Shown in pieces: positions 47,271 through 55,875 of a DNA stretch of 64,000 bases (positions are counted from its first letter, which is position 1; every line of letters starts with the position of its first letter). The notes beneath the pieces were generated by a model. The model saw only the letters and a program-made list of their open reading frames with translations, was not told where the DNA came from and made no database searches. Source of the stretch: Thermococcus sp. GTDB taxonomy: Archaea; Methanobacteriota_B; Thermococci; Thermococcales; Thermococcaceae. A program made the translations under genes and the position numbers. Location: NCBI GenBank assembly GCA_027075325.1, contig JALTBN010000042.1, forward strand, positions 1-64,000. Direction: 5' to 3'.

Positions 47271-48017
47271 ATGGCCGCAGAGGGAAACTTGATGGGTATG
47301 GAGTGGGAGAAATCGAAGCACTTCGGGGAGCACAGGAAGTATCTGCTCCTGAACCAGGAGAGGTTCATTGAAGTCCTGAGGAGGAATGGGGTTAAAGCAA
47401 AAAGGATGCTGGACATCGGATGCTACACTGGAGAGTTCACTGTTAGGGTAGCCAATGCGGTCGGGGCTGAGGAGGTCTACGGCCTCGACATGAATGAAGA
47501 GGCCCTCAGGGAGGCACAGAAAAAGGGGGTAATCCCCATCCGGGGGAACATCGAGAGGGGTATCCCTATAGAGGATGGCTTCTTCGACCTCGTTACCGCC
47601 AATCAGGTTCTTGAGCACGTCGACAAAACTGCCCTCGCCTTCAGTGAGATACGGAGGGTTCTGAAGCCGGGCGGTTACGCCATGATATCCGTCCCGAACC
47701 TCGCCTCCTGGCACAACGTCATCCTCCTGCTCCTGGGGATGCAACCGAGCTCATACCACGTCTACGACGTCCAAGTCGGAAATCCCCTGCACGGGATATC
47801 CCTGAAGAACCCATACAATGAGGAGATAAAACCCCACGTGAAGGCGTTCACCCTGCCGGCACTCGTGGACATCGCAAAGCTCAACGGCTTTGAGGTCGTG
47901 GATGCGTATGGATGCGGTTTCTACAAGCTGCCGGCTGCCGTTTCAAGACTCCTATCGAAAATAGACAGAAGGCATGCGGTGTACATAGGCGTTCTCCTTC
48001 GAAAGGGACGAGACTAA
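47271..48017 (+). CDS. Class I SAM-dependent methyltransferase
   Basis: A 248-residue protein with the Methyltransf_11 pattern: MLDIGCYTGEFTVRVANA (~46-63), VYGLDMNEEAL (~69-79), FDLVTANQVLEHV (~105-117) and RRVLKPGGYAMISVPN (~127-142). The C-terminal part (KNPYNEEIKPHVKAFT and following) is common in glycan-locus methyltransferases. ATG 47292 (behind GAGGGAAACTTG) may be the true start. It probably methylates a sugar or lipid carrier. Confidence 0.8.
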   Translation: MAAEGNLMGMEWEKSKHFGEHRKYLLLNQERFIEVLRRNGVKAKRMLDIGCYTGEFTVRVANAVGAEEVYGLDMNEEALREAQKKGVIPIRGNIERGIPIEDGFFDLVTANQVLEHVDKTALAFSEIRRVLKPGGYAMISVPNLASWHNVILLLLGMQPSSYHVYDVQVGNPLHGISLKNPYNEEIKPHVKAFTLPALVDIAKLNGFEVVDAYGCGFYKLPAAVSRLLSKIDRRHAVYIGVLLRKGRD

Positions 48018-48080
48018 CGGCAGGTTTATAAATTACTTTTCTCAATCAAATGGACAGGAAAGGAAGAAGAGGAGATGTGT

Positions 48081-49250
48081 ATGGTATCGGTGCTCATAAC
48101 GGCCCTGGCCGTCATAACGGTTCTCTGGCTCGCTGTATACGCGGCATTTAGAAGGGGAGAGGAGGAACCCATCGGAGAGGTGGGTTCAGAAGCCGCGGAG
48201 GGGGAAGAGGGCCTTTCCGTTGATCTGTTCGTGGCGATGTGGAGGACAAAACGGCTGCTGGGCTTCATTGACAGAACGGCATCCAGAGCCAGGAGATTCT
48301 GGAGGGCCTACGGAGACGTGGGCATAGTAATTGGCTTTGCCGGCATGGCTTACGTGTTCTACATGCTCTTTAAAACCGCCATAAAGGCGGTTGAAGCCGG
48401 AGGAAAACAGGCAGGGGTTCAGCTCGTAATCCCAGGCATCACCATACCCCTGTGGTACGGAATAATCGGGCTTATAGTGGTTATGATCGTCCACGAACTC
48501 AGTCACGGTGTCGTCGCCAGGGCAGACGGCCTTCCCCTCAAGTCAGTTGGCTTGGTGCTGTTCTACATCATTCCCGGAGCTTTCGTGGAGCCGGATGAGG
48601 AAGCACTGAAGAAGGCCCCGCTGCGTTCAAGGCTCAGGGTCTACGGAGCCGGTTCTCTGGCAAACATAGTAACCGCCCTGATAGCAGTGCTCCTCATTAA
48701 CTTCGCGATAACCCCCATCCTCCAGCCTGCGGGGATTGAAGTTGGTGGAATCGTCGACAACGGGCCCGCCAGCGGGCTGCTGATGAAGGGAGACGTCATA
48801 ACGGGGATAAACGGGCAGAGCATCACCACAATGGACGAGTTTATCAAAGTGATGAACGCAACCCACCCAGGGCAGGTGATAACCCTGACTATCCTGCGGA
48901 ACGGTGAGGAGAAAACGGTACAGGTAACGCTGGGAAAGCACCCCGACAACCCGAGCAAGGGTTTCATCGGTATCTACCCGATACCCCACTACACCTCAAG
49001 GGTCGGACACGATAACGTCCTCTTCCCGGTGTTCTTCAGCCTCTACTGGATATACGTCCTTAACCTCGGGATAGGCCTCATGAACCTCTTTCCGCTCGTC
49101 CCCCTTGACGGAGGGAGGATGCTGGACGACGTTCTTAAGGAGTACCTCCCGGAGGGCATCGTAAATCCTATCAGGTACACCACGATAGGTGTTGGACTAA
49201 CCCTCCTGGCCCTCAACCTCTGGCCGGCGATACTGAACTTAGCCAGATGA
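48081..49250 (+). CDS. Site-2-type intramembrane metalloprotease (M50) with PDZ domain
   Basis: A 389-residue membrane protease. HELSH at ~138-142 provides the zinc His pair and catalytic Glu, and NLFPLVPLDGGRM (~341-353) the third ligand Asp. Between them a PDZ domain (VGGIVDNGPASGLLMKGDVI, ~226-245 onward) gates the active site. About six helices. It would release membrane-bound regulators. ATG 48081 has GAGGAG six bases upstream; ATG 48075 sits directly on it. Confidence 0.87.
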   Translation: MVSVLITALAVITVLWLAVYAAFRRGEEEPIGEVGSEAAEGEEGLSVDLFVAMWRTKRLLGFIDRTASRARRFWRAYGDVGIVIGFAGMAYVFYMLFKTAIKAVEAGGKQAGVQLVIPGITIPLWYGIIGLIVVMIVHELSHGVVARADGLPLKSVGLVLFYIIPGAFVEPDEEALKKAPLRSRLRVYGAGSLANIVTALIAVLLINFAITPILQPAGIEVGGIVDNGPASGLLMKGDVITGINGQSITTMDEFIKVMNATHPGQVITLTILRNGEEKTVQVTLGKHPDNPSKGFIGIYPIPHYTSRVGHDNVLFPVFFSLYWIYVLNLGIGLMNLFPLVPLDGGRMLDDVLKEYLPEGIVNPIRYTTIGVGLTLLALNLWPAILNLAR

Positions 49251-49260
49251 GAAAAGACGA

Positions 49261-50034
49261 TTAGAGGGGGCGGATCGTCATGCCCCCTTTGCTGAACCTG
49301 AACTCCGCCTCAGATGGGGTGAACTCAGGGAGCAGGGACTTCCTCACCAGCATCCTCTCAACGCCGGGGGTCCCAGTCGGTTTGAATTCAATTATGTGCT
49401 CCGAATACTGCGAGAGCCACTCTATAAAGCGCCTGCTGGTTCTCTCCCTGTTGAGGAGAACCACATCCGTGGGTATGACCGTACCTTCATCCCCGAGGAG
49501 ATCAGTTTCCTTCATCATTATGGCCTTCCTAAGTATCTTCACCGCGGCCTCCTCACCGAACAGGTCGGGGAGCGCGTCTATGGTAACCGAAATCCTCACG
49601 GGTCTCCTCCCGTTCAAACGCTCCTCGAAGATCCTTCTGTGCACTCTCTCCATTTTGGTTAGAAATGTCTCAGGCTCGATCTTACCGGGGTAATAAACGA
49701 AGGGCAGATCCACGTTAACCCCGTAAAGAGACCCCACAACGTCCACTATCGCAAGCCGGCCCAGGTTTCCCTCCCCGAGGACATCGTAGTGCATGGTCAG
49801 GGCGTACGTTTCAAGCAGACTTACAGGGAAGGAATAATCAATAACTAGCCCAAAACCACCCAGTTCAGTTATCCTTCTGAAAATCTGAACGCCCAGAGTC
49901 CACCCAAAGGATGATGCGTCGTAAATAACCAGGAGTGCACCCCCCTCCAGCAACCCACCGCCGAGCATCGCATCAAGCTCGTCCATTCCAGTGCTCATGA
50001 CCTTAGGCCTGAATTTTTCAAGGATCTCCTCCAT
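49261..50034 (-). CDS. KaiC/RadA-like protein lacking a Walker A motif
   Basis: A 257-residue RecA-fold protein. STGMDELDAMLGGGLLEGG (~14-32) is the usual KaiC entry, but the P-loop is replaced by ALLVIYDASSFGWTLGVQ, without GK[ST]. A Walker-B-like strand is at RLAIVDVVGS (~93-102) and ISVTIDALPDLFG (~148-160). ATP hydrolysis is therefore unlikely; a sensory or scaffolding role is conceivable. Similar degenerate proteins are common in Thermococcales (DUF257 and relatives). A dead paralogue fragment lies at 51552-51650. Confidence 0.65.
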   Translation of the reverse strand: MEEILEKFRPKVMSTGMDELDAMLGGGLLEGGALLVIYDASSFGWTLGVQIFRRITELGGFGLVIDYSFPVSLLETYALTMHYDVLGEGNLGRLAIVDVVGSLYGVNVDLPFVYYPGKIEPETFLTKMERVHRRIFEERLNGRRPVRISVTIDALPDLFGEEAAVKILRKAIMMKETDLLGDEGTVIPTDVVLLNRERTSRRFIEWLSQYSEHIIEFKPTGTPGVERMLVRKSLLPEFTPSEAEFRFSKGGMTIRPL

Positions 50035-50096
50035 AGGCCCCCACCGTATTGATTAGCACGCAATCCTTTTTAAACGCATCCACTATTCATCGGAAC

Positions 50097-51074
50097 ATGG
50101 AGAGAAAGTGCTCGAAGTGCGGGAGACCGGCGGTTTATCACGCGCGCTACACGGGCAGGTACTACTGCCACAAACACTTCAACGAGATGGTGGAGAGGAA
50201 GTTCAAGGAGACCGTGAAGAAGTACCGCCTCGTAGGGAAGGGAGAGAGGATAGCCGTTGGCGTGAGCGGCGGGAAGGACAGCGTCGTTCTCATGCACCTT
50301 TTAGCCAAGCTCCGCGAGAAGTTTCCCTTCGAGCTTGTGGCGATAACCATTGATGAAGGGATAGCCGGATACAGGCCGCCGAGCGTGGAGGTTGCGAGGA
50401 GAAACGCCGAAAAGCTGGGAATAGAGCACCGGATTTATTCCTTCAAAGAATACATCGGCTTCACCCTTGATGAAACCGTTGAAATAATGGGAAGCTTTGA
50501 GAAGGGAGAAAGAGTGGGGGCGTGCTCCTACTGCGGCGTCTGGAGGCGCTGGTTACTCAACTACGCGGCCAAAGATGTGGGGGCAGATAAGTTAGCAGTA
50601 GGCCACAACCTCGACGATGAGGTTCAGATGTTCGTCATGAACATCATGAGAGGCGACATAGCTCGATTAGGCAGAACCGGGCCGTACTACGAGGAGATAC
50701 ACCCGGAGCTGGTTCCGAGGATAAAGCCCCTCCGCGAGATCCCGGAGAAGGAGATAGTGCTCTACGCCGTTCTGAACAACATTGAGGTCGACCTGAGCGA
50801 GTGCCCCTACGCTGTGGAGGCATTCCGCGCCGAAATCCGCGACTGGCTCAACGAGATGGAGGAGAAGCATCCGGGAACGAAGTACCAGATTCTCAGGAGC
50901 TACGACAAGCTGTTCCCGCTCATCGCGAAGACCTACACGAAGAGGACGAGCGAGCTGAACCGGTGTAAGATCTGCGGCCAGCCTACAACCGGGGAGATAT
51001 GCAAGGCCTGCCAGTTCCGCCTCCAGGTCGAGAAGAAGGCGAGGGAGAAGGGGCTGACCTTCAGGATCGAGTGA
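50097..51074 (+). CDS. ncsA: tRNA 2-thiolation protein NcsA (Ncs6/CTU1 type)
   Basis: A 325-residue ATP pyrophosphatase of the TtcA/TtuA/Ncs6 superfamily. N-terminal zinc finger C5, C8, C24, H27; PP-loop SGGKDS (57-62); cluster cysteines C143, C146 (CSYCGVWRR) and C236 (SECPYAVEAFR); C-terminal zinc finger CKICG...CKAC. HNLDDEVQMFVMNIMRGD and the CPYAVEAFR..IRDWL pattern point to the Ncs6/CTU1 branch that thiolates wobble U34, unlike the TtuA-type gene at 20140. ATG 50097 has no good Shine-Dalgarno; CTTTTTAAACGC ~25-30 bases upstream suggests a leaderless mRNA. Confidence 0.78.
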   Translation: MERKCSKCGRPAVYHARYTGRYYCHKHFNEMVERKFKETVKKYRLVGKGERIAVGVSGGKDSVVLMHLLAKLREKFPFELVAITIDEGIAGYRPPSVEVARRNAEKLGIEHRIYSFKEYIGFTLDETVEIMGSFEKGERVGACSYCGVWRRWLLNYAAKDVGADKLAVGHNLDDEVQMFVMNIMRGDIARLGRTGPYYEEIHPELVPRIKPLREIPEKEIVLYAVLNNIEVDLSECPYAVEAFRAEIRDWLNEMEEKHPGTKYQILRSYDKLFPLIAKTYTKRTSELNRCKICGQPTTGEICKACQFRLQVEKKAREKGLTFRIE

Positions 51075-51085
51075 AAAGAGGGGAC

Positions 51086-51126
51086 GTATACTAAAACACG
51101 AGTTTATAAAGAGCTGTTTAGTATAC
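51086..51126. promoter_or_regulatory. Inverted repeat flanking a TATA-like element
   Basis: GTATACTAAAAC (51086-51097) and GTTTAGTATAC (51116-51126) are inverted repeats with a single unpaired A. They enclose TTTATAAA at about 51102-51110. As DNA this could be an operator around a promoter; as RNA it could fold into a hairpin ending the ncsA transcript. No other copy was noticed in the window. Confidence 0.5.
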
Positions 51127-51159
51127 TGCTGAACAACCTTAACCTTTATAAAGTACGGA

Positions 51160-51306
51160 CACAGTGCCCCTTCAAACCCTGAAACGATGGAACGTGAGCT
51201 GAGGGCTCTGAAAAAGGCAAAGAAACTCTTCCGCTGGAAAAAGGCGGTGCTGATAACGTGGGACACGGAGAAAAAAGTTGACGGGATTGAAATCTTCCCG
51301 CTGTGA
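51160..51306 (+). pseudogene. Remnant of an archaeal AAA+ ATPase gene (C-terminal end)
   Basis: The frame ending at 51306 reads SNPETMERELRALKKAKKLF and then KKAVLITWDTEKKVDGIEIF. This is how archaeal ATPases of the PF01637/DUF4143 kind finish (D.ET..RE..AL..A...., .LIITWD.E, G..I..IPLW). The usual last WKWL is missing and nothing of the ATPase core precedes it; a TATA-like CCTTTATAAAG lies just upstream. A dead fragment is the simplest view. Confidence 0.55.
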
Positions 51307-51308
51307 AG

Positions 51309-51577
51309 GTTCCTCCTTTAGGGTTGTTGAAACGCCGGTTCCCATCGAAGAACTTGAAGAAATCCGTGAGAAGAACAAAATAGGGGTTGAGTTAGTCCTT
51401 CTCAAAAAGATCGAGAGGAACGGCATACCTCTCAACCGGGTTCTGATACGGGGAAATCCAAAAGAGATAAAGCGCTTCATGGAGTTCCTCATGCGTTCAA
51501 GGGCGGGGGTTAGTCATTCTATGATGATCCTCCCGTGTTCTACTAAAGCCATCAGTTGGAGTAAGTGTCGTAGGTGA
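51309..51577 (+). pseudogene. Unassigned coding-like fragment
   Basis: An open stretch without a proper start encodes RVVETPVPIEELEEIREKN, then ELVLLKKIERNGIPLNRVLI and EIKRFMEFLMRSRAG. Codon use and charge pattern look like real protein of this genome, but I do not recognise a family and there is no ribosome binding site. It may be the 3' part of a lost gene. Confidence 0.35.
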
Positions 51578-51650
51578 TGAGCAGGTTGCTGTCCTTGAGA
51601 AGGCTCCCTCCGAGGGTCTCATCAAGAACGGGATGCCAGTACTGAGGACT
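51552..51650 (-). pseudogene. Remnant of a KaiC-like gene
   Basis: The minus strand reads LSTGIPFL, then one base out of frame DETLGGSLLKDSNLLITYDT and YSN-stop. This matches the N-terminus of the gene at 49261 (STGMDELDAMLGGGLLEGGALLVIYDA), including the missing P-loop. Only this first ~35-residue part survives. The rest of the 51.65-51.80 kb interval shows a TATA-like GGTATAAATAG before the gene at 51803 and nothing else. Confidence 0.6.
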
Positions 51651-51802
51651 TCACTTCCAGTACTCCCCCGTGGAAAGTGTGTAACACAAGGATTTAACAG
51701 TTTTATCCCATACCAAGTCGAACCTAATGGGGCTTTCTCTGAAATTCAGAGAGACTCCACGGTATAAATAGATGGACGGTCAATTGAAGAACGGTGGTGG
51801 AA

Positions 51803-52405
51803 ATGGAAGACGTGAAGGAACTCAAGGATGTGCTTGAGAGGGTTGAGGGAAAGCTGATAGCCGCTGAGAAGATCTACGCGGCTTTGAATTTTGGGATATG
51901 GGTCGTTGTTATGAGTCTGTTCTTCGTCCTCTTGGGTGCCCTGGAGCTTGGAAGGGCCTGGAGTGCACTGTACTGGGGTGCCGCGATGGCAGTTGGAATA
52001 TACGCGAGCGTGAGACTGTGGAAAAGGGTGGCCACCATAAGGGGAATCCCTGGTGGAGGCAAGAAAACCGGCGCGGGCATAGCGCTCTCATGGGTCATCG
52101 GGAGCATCGTGGGATGGTTCGTCGTTCCGTCCGTATCAACCATCGGCGTCAGCGAGGACGCGAGGTTTGCAGTGGGGTTCTTGGTCTTCATAGGGCTGTC
52201 CCTCCTTGGGGAGTGGTTAATAATCGGCAGGAAAAGCCGGGAATACGAGATGATACCTTCGTTCCTCCTGCCCCTTCTCGGCATACCTGTGGCATGGAAC
52301 ATCAAAGAAGCCGCGATCCTCTGGGCCGGCTTCCTCGTGGCGGCGTCCTACGGCATTACGATACTCCTCTACCTCTACTCCGCGTTCAGGGCCATCGAGC
52401 GGTGA
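51803..52405 (+). CDS. Multi-pass membrane protein coupled to a winged-helix regulator
   Basis: A 200-residue protein with an N-terminal coiled-coil-like segment (EDVKELKDVLERVEGKLIAA) and about six helices. It is of unknown family. ATG 51803 follows GGTGGTGGAA. The regulator gene starts four bases after its stop. Pairs of a membrane protein and an ArsR/MarR-like regulator are often self-regulated, and the regulator may control this operon. A strong TATA (CGGTATAAATAG, ~51759-51770) lies upstream. Confidence 0.65.
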   Translation: MEDVKELKDVLERVEGKLIAAEKIYAALNFGIWVVVMSLFFVLLGALELGRAWSALYWGAAMAVGIYASVRLWKRVATIRGIPGGGKKTGAGIALSWVIGSIVGWFVVPSVSTIGVSEDARFAVGFLVFIGLSLLGEWLIIGRKSREYEMIPSFLLPLLGIPVAWNIKEAAILWAGFLVAASYGITILLYLYSAFRAIER

Positions 52406-52409
52406 TAGC

Positions 52410-52718
52410 ATGGAGCCGCTCAGGGGGCTGATGAAAAACCATGCCTTGGGCAATCCCGTGAGGCTGGCGATAATGCTCTACCTCCTGCCGAGGGGCAGGG
52501 CGCTCTTCAGGGACATCCAGGCTGTGCTTGACCTGACCCCGGGAAACCTTGACTCCCACCTCAGGGCGCTCCAGAGGAAAGGATACGTGGAGGTTTACAA
52601 GGTGATAGCGGACAGGCCGAGGACTGCGGTGAAAATCACGGAGAAAGGTGCGATGGAGACGGGCAAATACATGAGGGCGCTCAAGGAAGCCCTCTCGGCT
52701 ATCGCTCCCTCAGATTAA
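52410..52718 (+). CDS. Winged-helix transcriptional regulator (ArsR/MarR-like)
   Basis: A 102-residue DNA-binding protein. HALGNPVRLAIMLYLLPRGR (~11-30) is the ArsR-like first helix pair, ALFRDIQAVLDLTPGNLDSHLRAL (~31-54) the helix-turn-helix, and GYVEVYKVIADRPRTAVKITEKG (~58-80) the wing. No metal-site cysteines. It belongs to the two-gene operon with the membrane protein. Its target is probably local. Confidence 0.78.
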   Translation: MEPLRGLMKNHALGNPVRLAIMLYLLPRGRALFRDIQAVLDLTPGNLDSHLRALQRKGYVEVYKVIADRPRTAVKITEKGAMETGKYMRALKEALSAIAPSD

Positions 52719-52748
52719 AGGAGCCCTCCGAAAGCGAGGATTGAAACC

Positions 52749-54758
52749 CTATCTCCTCCGGCGCTTTTCCATCTCCGCCTCGGCCTTCCTCAGGAGTTCT
52801 TTCTTCCTCTCAAGGCGGTACTCATCAACCAGCTGGAGAAGCCTTTCGGCCTCCCGTTCCTCATCCTCCTTGGCCCACTTCTCCAGCAGCTCCTCGATGG
52901 CCCCCTCCAGAGTCTCCCGCTCCACAACCGCAAACTCATCGACGCGCTTGACATCGAGCTCCTCGCTCGTGAAGAAAGGCACGTGCGCCTCGCGGAGGAC
53001 AGTAGCAACCGACTGCGGCAGCGGTTTTTCGGTTATCAAGGCCCTGATCTCCTTTTCAACCAGCTCCTCCGCTATCGCCCTCCCGGCACCGGCGGGGTTA
53101 ACCACGAAGAGGACGTCGCCCTTTCTCAAACCGACCTCGCGTTCCATCCTCTCAAGCTCGCGCCAGCTCAGCACCTCCATGACCTTTAGGGGGACGGCGG
53201 AGCCGCGGATCTCCACCACGTTCATGCGCTTTACCTGAACCAGATCCCTGCCAAGCCGCTCGATGACCGCTTTGGCATCCTTCAGCTGTTTCTCAAGCAC
53301 CTCTATGCGCTTCACCTTGGCCTCCAGCTCCCTCTCGCGGAGAACCTTCCTCCTGACCTCGTCGTCGTAGTCCGCTATTCTGCGCTCCAGCCTCCCTATC
53401 GTCTTTCTCTGCTCCTTGATTATCTCCCTGAGCTCGCGGTTCTCGTTCTCCAGCATCTCAATCCTCTTTTCTAGCTCCCTTATGCGCCTGAGGTAGGGCC
53501 CGAGGTCCGGGGCTTCCCTAACCTGCTCCCCCTCTTTCTCCTCGACCTTCGGCCTCTCGCGCTTCGTGACCCTCTGCATCGCCTCACCGAGGTTGTAGCC
53601 ACCTATGACGAGGGCCTTTACCTCGTCGGCCTTCTTGGTCAAGCCAGCCTCCCTAAGGCGGGAATCAATGTGCTCCAGCTTCGGCTTGAGGCGGAGGTAG
53701 GCTTTGTATGCGGCAGCGAGGGCGTCGCGCTGGTGATCGTCGTCAACAGTTATCCCCAAACTCCTCAGGAGTTCATTCTTCTCCTCAATTCTGAGGCTCT
53801 CCCTCGGAACGAAGAGGTTTGCCTTAAAGGAGCGCGCTATCTTCTCGACGAATCCCGGAGCCGAAGAAACGTCGGTGGCGACTATAACCGGATGCCCTAT
53901 CTCGCTGACGAAGCGGAAGACCTCCCCAACCGGCATGTTCCTCTGGCTGTGGAGCGCTATTATCCTTCCATTCAGGTCTATCGCCGCTATGCCAACGGTT
54001 ATCCCCGGGTCGATTCCAACTATAATGCTCCTCCGCTCCCTGACCGCTTCCTCGCCCCTGAGCGGTGCAAAGCCAAGCTCTGCCCTCTCGACGGGCTGAA
54101 TCCTTACCTCAACGTCCCCGCCGCGCATTGGCCTTATCAGCCCGGCCAGTTCTTCCCGGGAAGCGTAAACGCGGAACTCGCCCCTCGCCAGGCCGTAGTC
54201 CCTCTCCTCAGTCTCAAAGTCGAAGGGTATATCGGCCCTCCTAAGCCCCTCCTCTATCTCGCGCACCTTGTCCCTAACCAAGTTGTGCACTCTCTTCCTG
54301 TAGCGGTCCTGGCTCCAGCCGCCCTTCCCGTGGCTCCTCCCGCGGGTTACCTTGACAATGACCTCATCCTCAAAAGCTAAAACCTCGTAGCCAACCCCCT
54401 TGCTCGCGAGCAAAGCTGAAAGCTTGGCCTCCTCGTAGGGGTCGAAGCGGTCGGCAGTTCTTATCCCGTGCTCCTTAGCCAGGCTCTGAAGACCCCTCTG
54501 CTCGCCGGGCCTCCCGGTGACCTGAACGAGCTTGGTCTCAGGCGGGAGGGAGCGGAGAAACTTTCTGAGGTCTCCACCAAGCTCGGTAACGCTGTCGATT
54601 GCAACTATATCGGGCCTCTTCGCCTGGATGAAGCGGATCAGCCTGTAGAGTGTGAACTCACCCTTTCGCTCCAGCCGGCCGTTGAACCAGCTCACGACGG
54701 CGAACCTCTTCGGGTTCTCGCTTATTATGTCAACTCCAAAGATTAGAATAAGCCTCAC
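52749..54758 (-). CDS. DUF460 protein: RNase H-like domains plus long coiled coil
   Basis: A 669-residue archaeal protein (COG2433). The N-terminus (FGVDIISENPKRFAVVSWFNG, DIVAIDSV) and the middle (SIIVGIDPGITVGIAAIDLNG, ~245-265; ATDVSSAPGFVEKIA, ~294-308; DDDHQRDALAAAYKAY, ~340-355) both look like RuvC/YqgF-type RNase H folds, the second with acidic residues in place. Residues ~420-530 form a coiled coil and the last ~140 are mixed with a basic end. It may act on branched DNA or RNA; the function is unproven. The GTG start lies behind GAGAG. Confidence 0.75.
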   Translation of the reverse strand: MRLILIFGVDIISENPKRFAVVSWFNGRLERKGEFTLYRLIRFIQAKRPDIVAIDSVTELGGDLRKFLRSLPPETKLVQVTGRPGEQRGLQSLAKEHGIRTADRFDPYEEAKLSALLASKGVGYEVLAFEDEVIVKVTRGRSHGKGGWSQDRYRKRVHNLVRDKVREIEEGLRRADIPFDFETEERDYGLARGEFRVYASREELAGLIRPMRGGDVEVRIQPVERAELGFAPLRGEEAVRERRSIIVGIDPGITVGIAAIDLNGRIIALHSQRNMPVGEVFRFVSEIGHPVIVATDVSSAPGFVEKIARSFKANLFVPRESLRIEEKNELLRSLGITVDDDHQRDALAAAYKAYLRLKPKLEHIDSRLREAGLTKKADEVKALVIGGYNLGEAMQRVTKRERPKVEEKEGEQVREAPDLGPYLRRIRELEKRIEMLENENRELREIIKEQRKTIGRLERRIADYDDEVRRKVLRERELEAKVKRIEVLEKQLKDAKAVIERLGRDLVQVKRMNVVEIRGSAVPLKVMEVLSWRELERMEREVGLRKGDVLFVVNPAGAGRAIAEELVEKEIRALITEKPLPQSVATVLREAHVPFFTSEELDVKRVDEFAVVERETLEGAIEELLEKWAKEDEEREAERLLQLVDEYRLERKKELLRKAEAEMEKRRRR

Positions 54759-54872
54759 CTCTCATGGGAAGACTCCATTCAGGGCCTTTAAAACGTTAGC
54801 CAAATGTTCAGGTTCGTTCATTCGAACCAAAAGGGTTATCTAAACATAAAACGAGAACAAAGCGGTGGTACC

Positions 54873-55199
54873 ATGAAGATGAGGGTTGTTTTCGACAAGG
54901 AGTACGACCTCCTCTCCGGGATCTACAGGGTGCGCGTCAGGGAGCTGGAGTTCGACGAGGAGCTCAGGAACGTCCTGGACGGAGTAGACCCCACGATCAG
55001 GGTAAAAGACGAAGACGTAAAGCTCTCTGAACTAAAGGAGCGATCCTTTGAGCTCCAGACAAGGGAGGAAGCCGAGAAGATGATGGGGGAGGTAAGGGGC
55101 GCACTGATAGAGGCCCTCAGCGCGTTGATAGCCAGATTTAAGGAGGCCCAAAGCTTCAACGGCTCCGTTTCGTACGAGATAGACTTCAACGAGCTCTGA
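54873..55199 (+). CDS. Conserved small protein of unknown function
   Basis: A 108-residue acidic protein (MKMRVVFDKEYDLLSG start) with predicted beta strands first and a long helix (~75-100). No recognised domain. ATG 54873 follows GGTGGTACC and a TATA-like TTATCTAAAC lies ~40 bases upstream. It faces the pcp gene, with six bases between stops. Confidence 0.6.
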   Translation: MKMRVVFDKEYDLLSGIYRVRVRELEFDEELRNVLDGVDPTIRVKDEDVKLSELKERSFELQTREEAEKMMGEVRGALIEALSALIARFKEAQSFNGSVSYEIDFNEL

Positions 55200-55205
55200 G
55201 TTAAA

Positions 55206-55814
55206 TCACCCTTTCCATTCAATCGAGGCCTCCACCGCTTTTCTTATGGCTCTGTTTATAGTCTCCTGCGCCATTGACGGCCTCGGTTTGTTAAGGGCCT
55301 GCTCGTGGCTGAAGGGCACGTGTATAAAGCCCGCCCTCGTTTCCATTCCGGCAACGGCTATTGTGTGGAGTGCCGTGAACATTGCCGCGTTGCAGACGTA
55401 GGTTCCTGCGGTGTTAGAGACCGCGGCAGGTATCTTCGCACCCCTCAAAGCTCTCACGATGGCCTTTATCGGGATTGTGGCAAAGTAAGCGGCGGGTGCC
55501 CCCTCAAAGACCGGCTCGTTCTCCGGAGCAAAGCCCTCGTTGTCTGCCATTGCTGAGTCCATGACGTTTATCGCAACGCGCTCGACGGTGACGTTCGGCC
55601 TGCCCCCCGCCTGGCCCGTCAGAATCATAACGTCCGGCCTCTCTTCCACGATGAGCCTCGGGAGCAGCTCTCTAACGCCCCTGAACATCACGGGAAGCCG
55701 TTTCTTGACTATCTCAGCCCCTCCAATCCCATCCGGGAGCGCTTTGACGGCCTCCCAGGAGGGATTTATCTTCTCACCGCCGAAGGGCTCAAACCCTGTT
55801 ACGAGAACTTTCAT
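55206..55814 (-). CDS. pcp: Pyrrolidone-carboxylate peptidase
   Basis: A 202-residue cysteine peptidase that removes N-terminal pyroglutamate. TGFEPFGGEKINPSWE (~6-21), TVERVAIN with E78, SNTAGTYVCNAAM with C141 and FIHVPFSHEQ with H165 give the complete triad and the usual family length. ATG 55814 follows GGTGGTTTGG; in-frame codons upstream are not conserved. It is cytoplasmic and acts in peptide recycling. Confidence 0.92.
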   Translation of the reverse strand: MKVLVTGFEPFGGEKINPSWEAVKALPDGIGGAEIVKKRLPVMFRGVRELLPRLIVEERPDVMILTGQAGGRPNVTVERVAINVMDSAMADNEGFAPENEPVFEGAPAAYFATIPIKAIVRALRGAKIPAAVSNTAGTYVCNAAMFTALHTIAVAGMETRAGFIHVPFSHEQALNKPRPSMAQETINRAIRKAVEASIEWKG

Positions 55815-55875
55815 CCAAACCACCTGAAAGGTTAGGTTTTTAGGCTTTAAAAACCACTTCCATCGGGGGGTGAGG

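Noticed and set aside
51590-51640. C/D-box-like sequence (GGTGATGAGC) as a guide RNA
   Set aside because: No matching D box at the right distance; the bases belong to the KaiC-like remnant on the other strand.
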